This document shows, one piece after another, positions 1-11,308 of a stretch of 64,000 bases of DNA. The stretch comes from Aphrophora alni (taxonomy: Eukaryota; Arthropoda; Insecta; Hemiptera; Aphrophoridae). The translations under genes were made by a program, and so were the position numbers. Position 1 is the stretch's first letter. Each line of letters starts with the position of its first letter. Under the pieces are notes generated by a model that was not told the DNA's origin, searched no databases, and saw nothing but the letters and a program-made list of their open reading frames with translations. The stretch is from the NCBI GenBank assembly GCA_963513935.1, contig OY740776.1:13313745-13377744 (forward strand), read 5' to 3'.

Positions 1-574
1 GTTTTCAGTTTAGGAAATATAATTTTTTTGCATTTTTAATAATTGAAACACAAGTCAGAAATTCACGAGAGGGTGTAAAAAAAAAATAGAACGATTGATA
101 TAGAAAATAAAAAAATGTTTAGTTTACAAATCTTTCTTAAAGAAAGGTACATTTATACTCTTCCCCTAACTCTTGCACAAAATATAACAATATTTTATAT
201 AACTAAACGACAATTAAAATATATATGATGCTTTTCCCCTAAATCAATGAAATCTACGTTTTATAACATCTGAACTTTAAAGTACACTAATATTGTGTAA
301 TGAAAAATAAAGAACAATACACGGTAAATGTATAAATAACGAACGAAGGGTAGTTTCAAAAAGGAAAAGAAGAGTCTTTAAATAAGAACTGTACCCCTCC
401 AGGGAATGTATATACAAGCTGGAGTCTGTGGTTTGCTTCCCTCAGGAATAAACAGAGTTATCTTGTAAACTTTTATCCCGAGGACAGGAGATGGAATATG
501 TGTGTAGTTTCAGTTATAATAGTGGGTGTATTCTTTTGTCTTGAACATATTTTTTCTTATATTGATAAATGTAC

Positions 575-820
575 CATATTTTTCGACATTTTTAAAACGG
601 ACTTTTTGTGTTGTTTAAAAACGAAAAACCTCTAGGTCGTCATTACTTATTTATAAAAGACTCCCTAGCCCTGGAATACTCTAACAACGTCAGGTCGGAA
701 GAGAACAAGATTTGGTCAAGAAACACTTTATAGAATTAAAAAAAGGGAGCTAACTCAAGACTGCATGACTAGCCAGGTCTTTCAGGATCGTCGTACGTCA
801 TAATTGAGCCTGTAAGCGAT
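575..820 (+). repeat. Interspersed repeat family B, copy 1
   Basis: Diverged copy of a dispersed family. It shares, in order, a TTTAAA-AC-AAA block, a track of CATCATCG/CGTCATT type, a purine-rich stretch, GAGCTAACTCAAGACTRCATGA-like sequence and an end of CCAGCTAGG-TCCCTCGGGAT type. Other copies lie at 9040-9245 and 26570-26815 (same strand) and at 31425-31650 and 32480-32725 (opposite strand). No coding frame or terminal inverted repeat was seen, so a SINE or a short DNA element remains possible. Confidence 0.5.
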
Positions 821-1073
821 ATCACTAGAACTCGTTTAAAGTCTGTTGTTGTGGCTAAACTGTTGGACATCAATAAGATACATAGTAAGATAGTTGTAAT
901 TCGTGACGCAAATCTGTTCACTCAATATTGTACGAAAATTGAGAGTGGCTAGATGTAGAGGTACAAGTAGTGCAAAACATTTACGTTTCTTAATTTCTTT
1001 TATCAATAATGTTGAACAAATAGTGAGGGAACTGTGAAGGGAGGATGCGATGATTTATAATAAAAAATGGAAA

Positions 1074-1204
1074 CTAGGTTAGGTTAGGTTAGGTTAGGTT
1101 AGGTTAGGTTATGTTAAGTTTGGTTAGGTTAGGCTAGGTTAGGTTAGTTTAGTTTAGGTTAGGTTAGGTTAGGTTAGGTTAGGTTAGGTTAGGTTAGGTT
1201 AGTT
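1074..1204 (+). repeat. Interstitial TTAGG telomere-motif array 1
   Basis: About 25 head-to-tail copies of GGTTA (TTAGG read as AGGTT), with a few variants (ATGTTA, AAGTTT, GGCTA) near the middle. TTAGG is the usual insect telomere repeat. Ordinary unique-looking AT-rich DNA lies on both sides, so this is an internal array and not a chromosome end. Confidence 0.95.
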
Positions 1205-1334
1205 TGAGAAATCTAAATACTCTACGTTAATTATATACTTACCTAAGAACACACAATTTCTTACTATTATAAATAAGAATCTATAAATCGTCTGAAAAAG
1301 TGTCAAACAATTTATTTTTGGGAAACCGATATGG

Positions 1335-1352
1335 AACCTAACCTAACCTAAC
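1335..1352 (-). repeat. Short CCTAA run between the two arrays
   Basis: Three to four units of CCTAA, the complement of the flanking arrays, lie between them in the opposite orientation. Confidence 0.85.
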
Positions 1353-1570
1353 AAACCCATTTCTCGCGCCTAATTTCACTTGCCTACTCAATTTGGATCA
1401 AAATACAAACATCCATCATAAAAAAAAATACCAAATAATTATAATAGTAAGTTATTCCCCTGTCGTATCTACCTAATGTTTGAAATGTTATAAAAGTCTG
1501 ATAATTCATAATTTTAACTGTGAACGTGTTTAATAACAATGAAAAAAGAATATTGTAAAAAAAGGGAATT

Positions 1571-1686
1571 TGGTTAGGTTAGGTTAGGTTAGGTTAGGTT
1601 AGGTTAGGTTAGGTTAGGTTAAGTTAGGTTAGGTTAGGTTAGGTTAGGTTAGGTTAGGTTAGGTTAGGTTAGGTTATGTTAGGTTT
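1571..1686 (+). repeat. Interstitial TTAGG telomere-motif array 2
   Basis: About 23 units of GGTTA in the same orientation as the first array and purer than it (one AAGTTA and one ATGTTA variant). About 370 bases of unrelated sequence separate the two. Confidence 0.95.
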
Positions 1687-2789
1687 TCCCAATAAGTACC
1701 AATTCTTTAAATTTCTCTTCGTATTCTCTTCTATTCCCTTCGAATGCATCGAAAATTCATTAAATTTTTTGGTTGCGTTCAACACTTATTTCTCCATTTT
1801 TTCTAAAACCAACACATCATCTTCACTGGAAGAGATCACGATTACAACTAACTGATGAACTGACTCGAAATAAATGTCTCCAGATCGTATCGTTTTTTTC
1901 TTAAGATAAAAATCGCTCATCGTAATGAGGTTTCAACAAAAATGTTATCGCTCTATTGTTTAGCCTGCCTAAGGAAACCTTTACAATATGTTGCACATCT
2001 ATATAGCAAACTCTTGAAAGGGTATCAAAATAAAGCTGTTCGAATATAATATTTCTACGTAACACTTTTATAGCAGGAGGTGTAAAATAAACGGTGCAAA
2101 TACATTGCACTAACTCTCTACGCACGTTTCCACAAAACCAGTTTCTAACAAACAAAAAATTATTTAAATCCATTTTAAAACACAATTTCAGAAGTTTTTA
2201 CCATGTATTTAATTTCATGGGAGATACGTCTGTGTAGAAAGGTCTAATTTGTCTACTTTGTAAACATTGACTACTACTATTTTTCATTTGAAAGATGTTT
2301 TAATACCATAAAATATATTTATGTGATATTTAAATGTAGCCTCTGCTTGCTTTAAATCTGTCATGAAGTGGCTGTACGCTTAAATGTTATTTGATTTAAA
2401 TCAAGTTTAAAATTATTTTGATTTATTTTTGTTTACAATTATTATCCTTGAACCTTAATACTTGTGCTACTTAGGGCACAAATATTTCATATTTCAGTAA
2501 CTTATTTTTATAAATTACATCTTTTATAACAACGCTATGACAGATCTTTTTACTATCACTAATAAATTGGCAGTTTTGAAGGGATGGAGATCAATATTTT
2601 GTTTTGGTCTATAAAGTGCAGTTTGGTCTTAAACAACATTTAATGAAAATCGTTTGATCTGATTTTGAGAAAGTCGTAAATGTGTGTGTTTTTCTCATTG
2701 CAGTGTTAGGAATAGGAATAAATTTAATTAGGAATATAATCAAAGTTCTTTTTAAGAAGTCAGAGTATCAACAATATTTCTGACAGTCC

Positions 2790-3115
2790 TGAAAACAGGC
2801 TGAAATTGCTTACCTAGCAAGTAGGAGCGACGTCATTAAGGTTGTATTATACAATTGTATATAAAAATTGTATATACAGTTGTATATAAACGCTAAGATG
2901 AGAGAGAACGAGGTCAATTGATCAAGGAAACAACTGCTGGAGGTTTTTAAGATAAGCAAACGCACTTGGCGAGAAAGAATCTGCGAGAGTTGCAAGAAGG
3001 GTGAGCAAACTTTATGTGTAAAAGAACTTGTAATTATTAAGAGTCAGTTTATTAAATTATTAACATAGAATCAGGTCAATCTGTCACAATAGAGTCATTC
3101 TGGATTCTTAGTGGT
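2790..3115 (+). repeat. Left arm of a diverged inverted repeat
   Basis: The reverse complement of this stretch matches 3700-3985 at several blocks in the same order: AGAGTCATTCTGGATT, TCAGATCTG-like, GTGAGCAAACTT, TTGGCGAG and a CTTGATCAAGG-like block. Arms of about 290-320 bases flank a (GA)n microsatellite. This could be a decayed foldback element or two inverted insertions of one family. No transposase frame was recognised. Confidence 0.55.
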
Positions 3116-3156
3116 ATTAAGATTAGGTTATTTGTATTAGTATATGACGAAGCTGA

Positions 3157-3166
3157 GGGAGAGAGG

Positions 3167-3230
<64 letters not shown>
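3157..3230 (+). repeat. (GA)n microsatellite
   Basis: A nearly perfect GA run of about 74 bases, slightly impure at its left end. Confidence 0.98.
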
Positions 3231-3232
<2 letters not shown>

Positions 3233-3699
3233 CAGATTATAATAAATAATAAAGAAGCATTATGTGTATAGCTGAACCAATGATTTTCCTTTTTATAAAA
3301 TGAAATCCAGGAAACCCAGGGAGAAATTCTGTAAAATTAATTATCCTAACAGCAGTCGTCCTCAAATTTTCACTCAGCGAATGATTGAAAAATGTTTCTC
3401 AGATATAAACAAAATATGTCCATATAACAAATTTCATTCAAATCATTCTACACGTTCGGGCTGTAGAGTACTGCACATAAAACAAACATCACACAGACAA
3501 CAGATAAAAAAAATTTAAAAAAACAATTTTTGTACTCAAGGAACTGGTAGGATTGGTTCCATTAAACAGTCTGGGTTCTTTATTTTCAATATAATGTAAT
3601 ATATTAGATTGGTTCAGTACTCAGTTAACCTAAACTAACACTTATTAACAAGAATAACCATCTCCTATCTTATTACAAAGCTACAATATTCTTATTATT

Positions 3700-3985
3700 A
3701 TTAATCCAGAATGACTCTAATTGTTGTGACTCACAGATCTGATTCTACGTTACAGTTTAACTATCTGACTCTGAAATAATTACAAGGTTTATACACGAAG
3801 TTTGCTCACTCTGTTTACAATTCTTGTGGATGCTCGTCCGAAGTCTCAATTCTCCCAAGAAGCTCTTACTCGCCAAGTCTGGTTATCTGCAAGAATTACC
3901 GCAGCACTTTCCCTTGCTCAATCTTGGCCCACCAAGTTTTTTCTCCTACCCAAGGGTTTATATATCATAACCTTATACTGATATA
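3700..3985 (-). repeat. Right arm of the diverged inverted repeat
   Basis: Reverse-complement partner of 2790-3115; see that entry. The best block is AATCCAGAATGACTCT at 3703-3718. Confidence 0.55.
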
Positions 3986-4254
3986 TCATTGTCTGATTAC
4001 TGTTGAAACTCTAAATTAAACTGGCAACATATTTCTAAGTATTACTAACCTTAATAGTTACACATTTCACAACGTGCGTTGCCACAAGACACGTTACCCT
4101 GTAGGAGAAGGAAACCAAAGCCAGGAAGTTGGGAGCGTTCTGGATACATTTCTGTTTCAATAGGATACCCAGTTCTTCTGTGGGAATCTACAACCAGTCA
4201 TGATAGAGTTTTAATAATTTAGATAATGCAATACCAATACCAACAATAAAATCA

Positions 4255-4785
4255 CCTTTACCTCATCTTAATAATTCGAATTTGCCCCTAACCACAATCA
4301 CTAGAAACTTAATAAAACACAATTATTCTGGTTAATTGTTCTTTATTAATTATTTCCACTTAATTCCCTGATGTACATTTCGATAACAAGGTTATCATCA
4401 TCGGAGGGTCTTGCTTATAAACTAAATATACATATCTACTTACATATCTACTAATGAAATAAAATTAAACCTAAAATTATAATAACCTGAGTCCAAGCTA
4501 AAATCCCTCCCACTCCACAGATCAGTTGGACAGTAAGGTAGAGGCTTGGGCTGGCCCTTTGTCAAGTTATTGTTATATGTCTTTGACCTATGGAGTGGGG
4601 TGAAAGATAACTGTACCTCTAACAAAGCTAATGAGAACAGGTGGCCTACTCCTTACAAAAGTCTTTATAACTTAACAATACAAAACAATTGTGTTTTATT
4701 AAGTTTCTATTGATTGTGGTTAGGGGCAAATTCGAATTATTATTGTGTATTTCACCACAGTGCTCAACAAGATTTTACCTCATCT
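4255..4785. mobile_element. Penelope-like foldback element, family C, rearranged copy
   Basis: The outer ends are inverted: the block at 4269-4322 (GAATTTGCCCCTAACCACAA...) recurs in reverse at 4686-4738. The left arm carries a hammerhead-like module on the minus strand at 4365-4410. The central segment, with ATCAGTTGGACAG and GGCTGGCCCTTTGTC, matches the loop of the full copy at 61773-62493 but in the opposite orientation, and the right arm keeps only its outer end. No protein frame is present. The family is inferred to be Penelope-like because its end module matches the known layout of Penelope termini. Confidence 0.6.
4365..4410 (-). ncRNA. Hammerhead-like motif, family C
   Basis: On the minus strand: helix I strand CCCT, core CCGATGA, an extra T, stem GATAAC/GTTATC with a short loop, GAAAT, self-complementary ATGTACAT, C, then AGGG, which pairs with CCCT. 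This fits a minimal type I hammerhead with predicted cleavage after ATC. The core has C in place of the canonical U at position 4, so activity is uncertain. Confidence 0.5.
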
Positions 4786-7065
4786 GTTTGACTTCTCGCA
4801 AATACGTGGAAAGTCAATGTGTCAGGTCGAAAAAATCGTTATTGTATTCTTTTCTGGTATCCGATTGGTCCCCTGATTTATATAGAAGTAATATTTGAAA
4901 TAATTGTCCGTCTGTCGTCTATAGCCCAAACGTGTGGTGCTATTTTCAAATCAAATTTGGTATATGCTCATATCTCCAGAATATTTTTTTCATTTTTGTA
5001 TAGCTCAAAATTTGGTGTACCTGGTGTATGATTGAATACTAAGATTTTATCAAAATCAGTTCTAAAGATTGTGTTCAAATTATTTCCTAATTGTTGCTTC
5101 TAAAACTCTAAAACGAAACGTCATTCCTACAAAAACGCGAGATCGGTAAAAACCAGAAATCCACTATGGAGCAATTACGTGAAAGAAGTAATTAATCAAA
5201 ATTGTCTTTGTCTATTTCCTTGATGTTTTGGTGAAATGTGCAAATTAATATGTAAAAAATAGTGTAAAAAATTGCAAATTAATATTAAGTAATATTTTTT
5301 TTTATAAATCAAAAAAAGAAACTAATCATTAAAAATCGATAAAACCACCTAGAGGAGGTACGGAAATCGCACAACATACGTTGATTTATGTAGGCTATGT
5401 AGCGTGAACTAGTTGACCGCTTTCTGTCTTTTTGACTTTAATATCAGAAAATATTGTTGTATTGGCCACTACCATGTTGTCACTACAGGCTATTACTACA
5501 AGAGTACTATATTTTATATACATGTGTTATTGTTTGTATGGAATTATGTTTTATATAACCCTGTTTCAGATAATAATTTGTTTATATGTTGTTATTATCG
5601 TTTTCAGGTCTGTAAGACTACAAAATTGTGGACAGTGCTATATAAGTGTCAGTAAGTACATTTCAATTACAATTTCGGTGTAGTTAATTTAATGGCTTTT
5701 TGTATTTGCTGTATTTTTTTACACATACGAGAGTTATGTAGCTGATAAAATAGGTCTTTAGTTTTTTGTTGTAATATCTGTTTTAAAGAGGTTTTTTGGA
5801 ATGATGTCTTTATATCTAAGATTTGGTGTCTGTCACATGTGCAGTGCTGCCAACAAATTTGTATATTATTTAGGTATATTTTAGGAATTTTGTTCATTTT
5901 TTTTTATATATCATAAATTTCTAGGGTAGTTGCCATAACAAAAAAAATGAAATTTAAGATTTTTCCAAAATCAGCTGTAACCAATTTTATCAAATTTTGC
6001 TCAAGTAATGAAAAAAAATATTATTGTTCACGAATAATTGGTACAAAACAAAAAGAATCTTGAATGCCGTCGTTGTAAGCTCGATTCAATGAAATAGGAT
6101 TTACGCTTTGTTTATGGTACAAACAAAGAAAGACAAACCCTTTATTTAGAAATATAGATATTTTTTGTTCAAAGGTGGTGTCCATTTTTTACTGAACTTC
6201 CATATTTTATGACGATTTTTTATTTCGTTTTGGGGAAAGGCGAGGAAGAAATTGCGACAGATAGTTTTTATTTTTTCCCCTTAATCATATCTTACACAGT
6301 TAAGCTAATTTTGTTAAATCGAGAGGGAGGGGGATGAAAGTGTAAATAATACGGTGAAATTTGTAAAGGTGTTTTCTTTTTAAACGGAAAGTTGGACAAA
6401 CTGACTCCTAAAAGCGTCGCCGATGTACACAGTATTTAACTACACATTTTAACAAAGGTAAAAGATTTTAATGACTCAAGGAAGTGAAGTCACAAAAGTT
6501 TCAACTTAGACAGTGTTTAATGACTTGAACGTTGTTCTAACGTTGCACTCAACTTAAAGCTACATCTCTATCATGGGACACGTTACATCACAGTCTGTCT
6601 TAATGACGTACTTTTCTTATTGTGGATTCATCATTTAGAAACCGTTTGTTAGAAGTACCTTCTTAACTGCAATTCCTACAAGAGGTTAGTTTCGCAACAC
6701 GTTGTTAACGACTGAGATATTACAAATAGAATAAATAATTGTATCACCCTGGCGTCGACTTCGTACAGACATTAGAGGCGTTTTGTTTTACCAGACCGTT
6801 AAAGTCTCTAGAAAATAAACACAAGGAATGAACCCTTCGGTGCAAAAACTGGCTCTTCGTTGAATTATACCAATAATCCGACGTTTATTAAAAAAGTACA
6901 AATCTGAAATTATACCCGATGAAACTAATGGAGACCTGCAGGTGAGACTTCCAAGGGGCGGATGCAGAACACATTCATACGTTTGCGTTAATTTTTTTAC
7001 CGCCCACATAGAGCGTAAAATCGTAGCATAAATCTACAAGTAAGTGAACGTACAGAGCGTATTTT

Positions 7066-7430
7066 CATTTTCCACACTGTGAAGAAACGATTTGCGTGTG
7101 GTATTTCATCAAGTTTGGTGATACCCACGTAGAAACAATTCGAAAAATTCATTTGTCTTTTGACGATACCATGGTTATAGTGACTACGAGTCCGTGGAAA
7201 ACGTATGATCTCAACAAACCGAAATCACAATGATACAAATGAAATTAGGACTTTGGTCACACGGTACCATATTGTCACCTTTCGAAAACTTGCTGACGAG
7301 GAGAAGATAAACACTTGTACAGTGAATTATATTTTGAACGATGATTTGTTCTTGCAAATACCATTGGTAAAATTTGTTTCGAACCTGATAAACAACGGAA
7401 CAGAAGGATCTCCGTCTGCGGCGACATATT
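7066..7430 (+). pseudogene. Mariner-like transposase, N-terminal remnant
   Basis: One frame from 7066 reads K-F-G-D-T-H-V-E-T-I-R-K-I ... S-F-D-D ... W-K-T-Y-D-L and ends in a stop. A second frame from 7205 reads N-D-T-N-E-I-R-T-L-V-T-R ... T-F-R-K-L-A-D-E ... V-N-Y-I-L-N-D-D-L. Together these follow the N-terminal helix-turn-helix region of mariner transposases, from the K-x-G-x-T-x-x-E-T segment through the N-D-D-E and L-V-x-x-D-R-R blocks to the I-L-x-D-D-L-G-M segment. At least one frameshift breaks it, and the catalytic domain is absent. It ends about 100 bases before the 43-bp satellite. The assignment rests on spacing and key residues, not on an alignment. Confidence 0.55.
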
Positions 7431-7528
7431 CAACACCGCCTTTAGGGACTCAGAATTCCCGGGTTTAACGTGAATAGTGGGTTTACAAATAGGACCAAAA
7501 AAATTAACGCAATTTTCATAGTAGAAAT

Positions 7529-8895
7529 GTTAAATTTCTCATATATGACATAAAGCAGCGTAAAGATGTTAGTTTTGTTTCTCATAGATCACAGAAAGCA
7601 GAGTAAAGATGTTAGTTTTGTTTCTCATAGATCACAGAAAGCAGAGTAAAGATGTTAGTTTTGTTTCTCATATATGACATAAAGCAGAGTAAAGATGTTA
7701 GTTTTGTTTCTCATAGATCACAGAAAACAGAGTAAAGATGTTAGTTTTGTTTCTCATAGATCACAGAAAGCAGAGTAAAGATATTAGTTTTGTTTCTCAT
7801 AGATTACAGAAAGCAGAATAAAGGTGTTAGTTTTGTTTCTCATATATGACATAAAGCAGAGTAAAGATGTTAGTTTTGTTTCTCATAGATCACAGAAAGC
7901 AGAGTAAAGATGTTAGTTTTGTTTCTCGTAGATCACAGAAATCTGAGTAAAGATGTTAGTTTTGTTTCTCGTAGATCACAGAAAGCTGAGTAAAGATGTT
8001 AGTTTTGTTTCTCATAGATCACAGAAAGGAGAGTAAAGATGTTAGTTTTGTTTCTCATAGATCACATAAAGCAGAGTAAAGATGTTAGTTTTGTTTCTCA
8101 TAGATCACAGAAAGCAGAGTAAAGATGTTAGTTTTGTTTCTCATAGATCACAGAAAGAAGAGTAAAGATGTTAGTTTTGTTTCTCATAGATCACAGAAAA
8201 CAGAGTAAAGATGTTAGTTTTGTTTCTCATAGATCACAGAAAGCAGAGTAAAGATGTTAGTTTTGTTTCTCATAGATCACAGAAAGCAGAGTAAAGATGT
8301 TAGTTTTGTTTCTCATAAATCACAGAAAGCAGAATAAAGATGTTAGTTTTGTTTCTCATAGTTCAGAGAAAGCAGAGTAAAGATGTTAGTTTTGTTTCTC
8401 ATAGATCACAGAAAGCAGAGTAAAGATGTTAGTTTGTTTCTCATAGATTACAGAAAGCAGAGTAAAGATGTTAGTTTTGTTTCTCATAGATTACAGAAAG
8501 AAGAGTAAAGATGTTAGTTTTGTTTCTCATAGATCACAGAAAGCTGAGTAAAGACGTTAGTTTTGTTTCTCGTAGATCACAGAAAGCTGAGTAAAGATGT
8601 TAGTTTTGTTTCTCATAGATCACAGAAAGCAGAGTAGAGATGTTAGTTTTGTTTCTCATAGATCACAGAAAGCAGAGTAAAGATGTTGGTTTTGTTTCTC
8701 ATAGATCACAGAAAGCAGAGTAAAGATGTTAGTTTTGTTTCTCATAGATCACAGAAAGCAGAGTAAAGATGTTATTTTTGTTTGTCATAGATTACAGAAA
8801 GCAGAGTAAAGATGTTAGTTTTGTTTCTCATAGATCACAGAAAGCAGAGTAAAGATCTATGTAGTAAAGAAAGCAGAGTAAGATAGTTTTGTAGA
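7529..8895 (+). repeat. 43-bp tandem satellite, about 31 units
   Basis: Head-to-tail units of 43 bases, consensus containing TTAGTTTTGTTTCTCATAG, ATCACAGAAAGCAGAG and TAAAGATG. Most units differ by one to four bases. A distinct variant (ATATATGACATAAAGC in place of ATAGATCACAGAAAGC) appears at 7541, 7670 and 7842, that is three and four units apart. The last units break down at 8865-8895. No inverted ends or open frame run through it. Confidence 0.97.
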
Positions 8896-9039
8896 GTAAT
8901 GGATAACTTTAATGTTTGATGAGGACAAAGCATTATCGAAGTATCGTGAGGTCTATTATCGCCTACATGAGGCAGTGCAGGTTTATCTGTGATAAGTGTG
9001 AAATTGGAACCAGTATAATGAGATTTTTCTCTTGTTGTT

Positions 9040-9245
9040 TAAAAGTATAAACGTTTTCGGTCATCATCGCCTAATAAAAAAGTAAAAAAGGGAACAAGTA
9101 AAGATACCTAGCCCTCAGATACTCTCATAGCGTAAAAGCCTGAAAATAGAAGTGTTAATCTAGAGAGACCTCATAAGATGGATGAAAAAAGAACCTTAAT
9201 CCAAGACTATGTTTAAAAAAGTGTAGATCCAGCTATGGAGCTCGG
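9040..9245 (+). repeat. Interspersed repeat family B, copy 2
   Basis: Same block order as 575-820: a TTTAAAAG start, a GTCATCATCGCC block, a purine tract, a CTAGCCCTCAGATACTCTC block and a TCCAAGACTATG end. It lies directly beside the 9267-9312 exon, in its downstream intron on the gene strand. Confidence 0.45.
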
Positions 9246-9266
9246 GACTGTCAAATCCGTACTCAC

Positions 9267-9312
9267 GAAAGTGAGCCTTGAAAGTTGCATTATAACCACA
9301 CAGCGTCTCATC
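9267..9312 (-). CDS. Host gene exon 7 (last seen), unrecognised protein
   Basis: Read on the minus strand this is a 46-base exon. It has donor GTGAGT (plus 9261-9266) and an acceptor AG at plus 9313-9314. A second in-line acceptor lies seven bases upstream, but it would put a stop in the frame carried over from the previous exon. The frame gives D-E-T-L-C-G-Y-N-A-T-F-K-A-H-F and leaves one base (phase 1). It follows 9693-9841, which ends in phase 0. The next exon is not identified and may lie below the window. The codons look natural for coding sequence, but the exon is short and its acceptor choice is ambiguous. Confidence 0.45.
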
Positions 9313-9677
9313 CTCACATCTGAATCAGAGTTTTTAAAGACAGTACGTCAAGGGGACATCGTACTCTCTTTGCTCCTCGTGATTTTTAGCTGTTTTCCAA
9401 AATTAAAATACCGCCAAAAGAACCAGATTTCACAGTTAATAAATATCCGTTGAGCATTGTATACACTTCTGTAATCACTGACTGACTGACAGTGATTGAC
9501 ACACTCCGCAGACGAGAAAACCTCACGTGCCAAAATACCTTACACCTCTTAACCGGAGATCATTTCAAGTCACATTTATTTCACACTAAAATATCCAGGT
9601 CATTTAATTTTGTAACGAAACTTAGTCATAACAAATTAATTACTAACAATTAAACAAGTTACTGTATATCTAGTTAC

Positions 9678-9841
9678 CTGTAAACTAGTTACCTTGAGAA
9701 CAAGATGTCTGTCAATCATCGTCAGCTGATGTGCCAGTATGATAGTGTTGAAATCCCACAATGTCAAATCCACATTCAAAGTTAAAGCTTCATGTAAACA
9801 AACTGTCTCTTGACTCAAGAACGCATATAATCCACTTCTTT
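9678..9841 (-). CDS. Host gene exon 6, possible RasGEF-like segment
   Basis: Minus-strand exon. Its acceptor TTTTCCATAG follows a pyrimidine-rich stretch. It enters with two bases that complete the codon left by 13027-13115 and reads open to two tandem donors: AAG|GTAACT, giving 9693-9841 (149 bases), and CAG|GTAACT, giving 9678-9841. Both keep phase 0, so the two forms would differ by five residues. The peptide holds L-Y-A-F-L-S-Q-E-T-V-C-L-H-E-A-L, D-L-T-L-W-D-F and I-L-A-H-Q-L-T-M-I-D-R-H-L. The last block resembles the A-x-Q-L-T-x-x-D/E-x-x-L-F stretch that opens RasGEF (CDC25-homology) domains. That resemblance is weak and is only a lead. Confidence 0.65.
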
Positions 9842-11299
9842 CTATGGAAAACACTTTATCTTATTTATGATTGAAAATAGGATACTCATGTCGTTTTAAT
9901 TTTCACATATGCACAACATAGAATAAGTTACGTATGATGGGTCAAAACATCGATGTTAATATTTCGGTTAAAATATATTTTTTGAGATCCCGTGTGCGCA
10001 AAAAAAAATTTATTTTTTATAATGTGTCTCTCTGTGGAGGTTTCTGTAAACCAAATAAGTGAATTGATTTGGATCGACGCCAGTATATTTTAGACTTTTT
10101 TTTTTTTTATTAACTAAAGTGTTAAGTAGTTGCCAAAATATTAAAACTTAAATTCCAATTTTGTTTAACATGTCTAACGATTTTGATCAAACAAAACGTA
10201 TTGCATACCATCTCATCACATGTTCCACCTCGGGAGTTTTTGGTAAAAAAAAAAACTACAAAAGCAACAATTATAATCTGTTTAAAACCTACTTTTTCAA
10301 AATCTTTTACATAAAATCGTTCAATTTTTGGAGAAATGTAAAGATTATTGACCTAAAGCGTTATGGGAAACTTAGTAAAATAAAATTGTGGTTTAGGAAT
10401 AATTGACGATAGACAAAATGAATCTTGAGAGTCAATAGTAAAAGCTCAATTTTAATCAAAAATAACTAAAGATAAGTACGCTTTTATGGCACGAGAAAAG
10501 CATGCTTAGACCTTATTTTAATATTTAGAATATTTTATTTTATGATTAAGTTTCAGTTTTACACAATTGCAAAACTATTTTTGGTAAGAACTGACGAAAA
10601 CTCTTTCGGCGATGAATACATCTGATTTGATTTTTAGGTTGCGGGGACGGGTGAGTGAGAAAGTTTGTACAATAATTTCACAACCGTTATTTTTGTCGGT
10701 TGTTACTACAACTCAAACTAGTGATCTCTAATCTCTTCTCTAGCTGGGGAGATTTTTGAGTGAAATAACGGACCGGTCAGATATTTTGTCTTTTTTTCTG
10801 GCTGAACCGTTTTTTCAATCCCCCAAGTCAGACAGAGAATGTTGGGGTACTTATAATTGGTCCACAGGGTTCTTATTCAAATGGCCAACCACACTTGACC
10901 CAGCAGGTGCTCAGTGGTGTTCATTATCCCCGGGATTTAACCAATAATATCGGTTTACACAACAACTTTTGGGGTTGCCCCTCAATTTTGAAAATTCATG
11001 GTTAACCACAATTTTAACGTTACAGTCATTTTAAGTATTACAATTAAACTGTTTTAAACGTGACTCATGTTTAATTAAAATTTCCAAACAAATCTTAAAC
11101 TTGTAACAAATTTTAAAAACAGTTGTTTGATTTTACATATTTTGGGCTACATTATTATCGCTTACTTATATTGACAGTTTTACAGTTAATGTAACTGTGT
11201 CAAACACAAAGTACAATTCGTACGTTCTTAGATTTTTACTGGTCTATATCTTCCTGTGCATAAATGCTACAATATCATTAAAAATACAGATGCAATGAG

Positions 11300-11308
11300 G
11301 AAGAATTT
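11300..11308. repeat. Left 9-bp target-site duplication
   Basis: GAAGAATTT, repeated exactly at 11862-11870 on the other side of the Mutator-like element. Confidence 0.85.

Noticed and set aside
1901..2185. 94-codon minus-strand frame
   Set aside because: No motif, no splice context and AT-driven composition; likely chance.
4030..4106. Minus-strand terminal exon with acceptor TTTCCTTCTCCTACAG and short Cys-rich frame
   Set aside because: The acceptor is good, but in the phase left by the 9267-9312 exon the frame stops after one codon, and the locus adjoins the 3.7-4.0 kb inverted repeat arm.
7529..8895. CRISPR-like array
   Set aside because: The units are contiguous with no unique spacers, in a eukaryotic context; it is a satellite.
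10622..10650. 13-base micro-exon between TTTTTAG and GTGAGT
   Set aside because: The splice sites look fair, but such a short exon has no support from neighbouring exons on that strand.
10756..10947. 63-codon plus-strand frame with Trp-rich tail
   Set aside because: The composition is slightly coding-like, but it lacks splice partners or a recognisable family.
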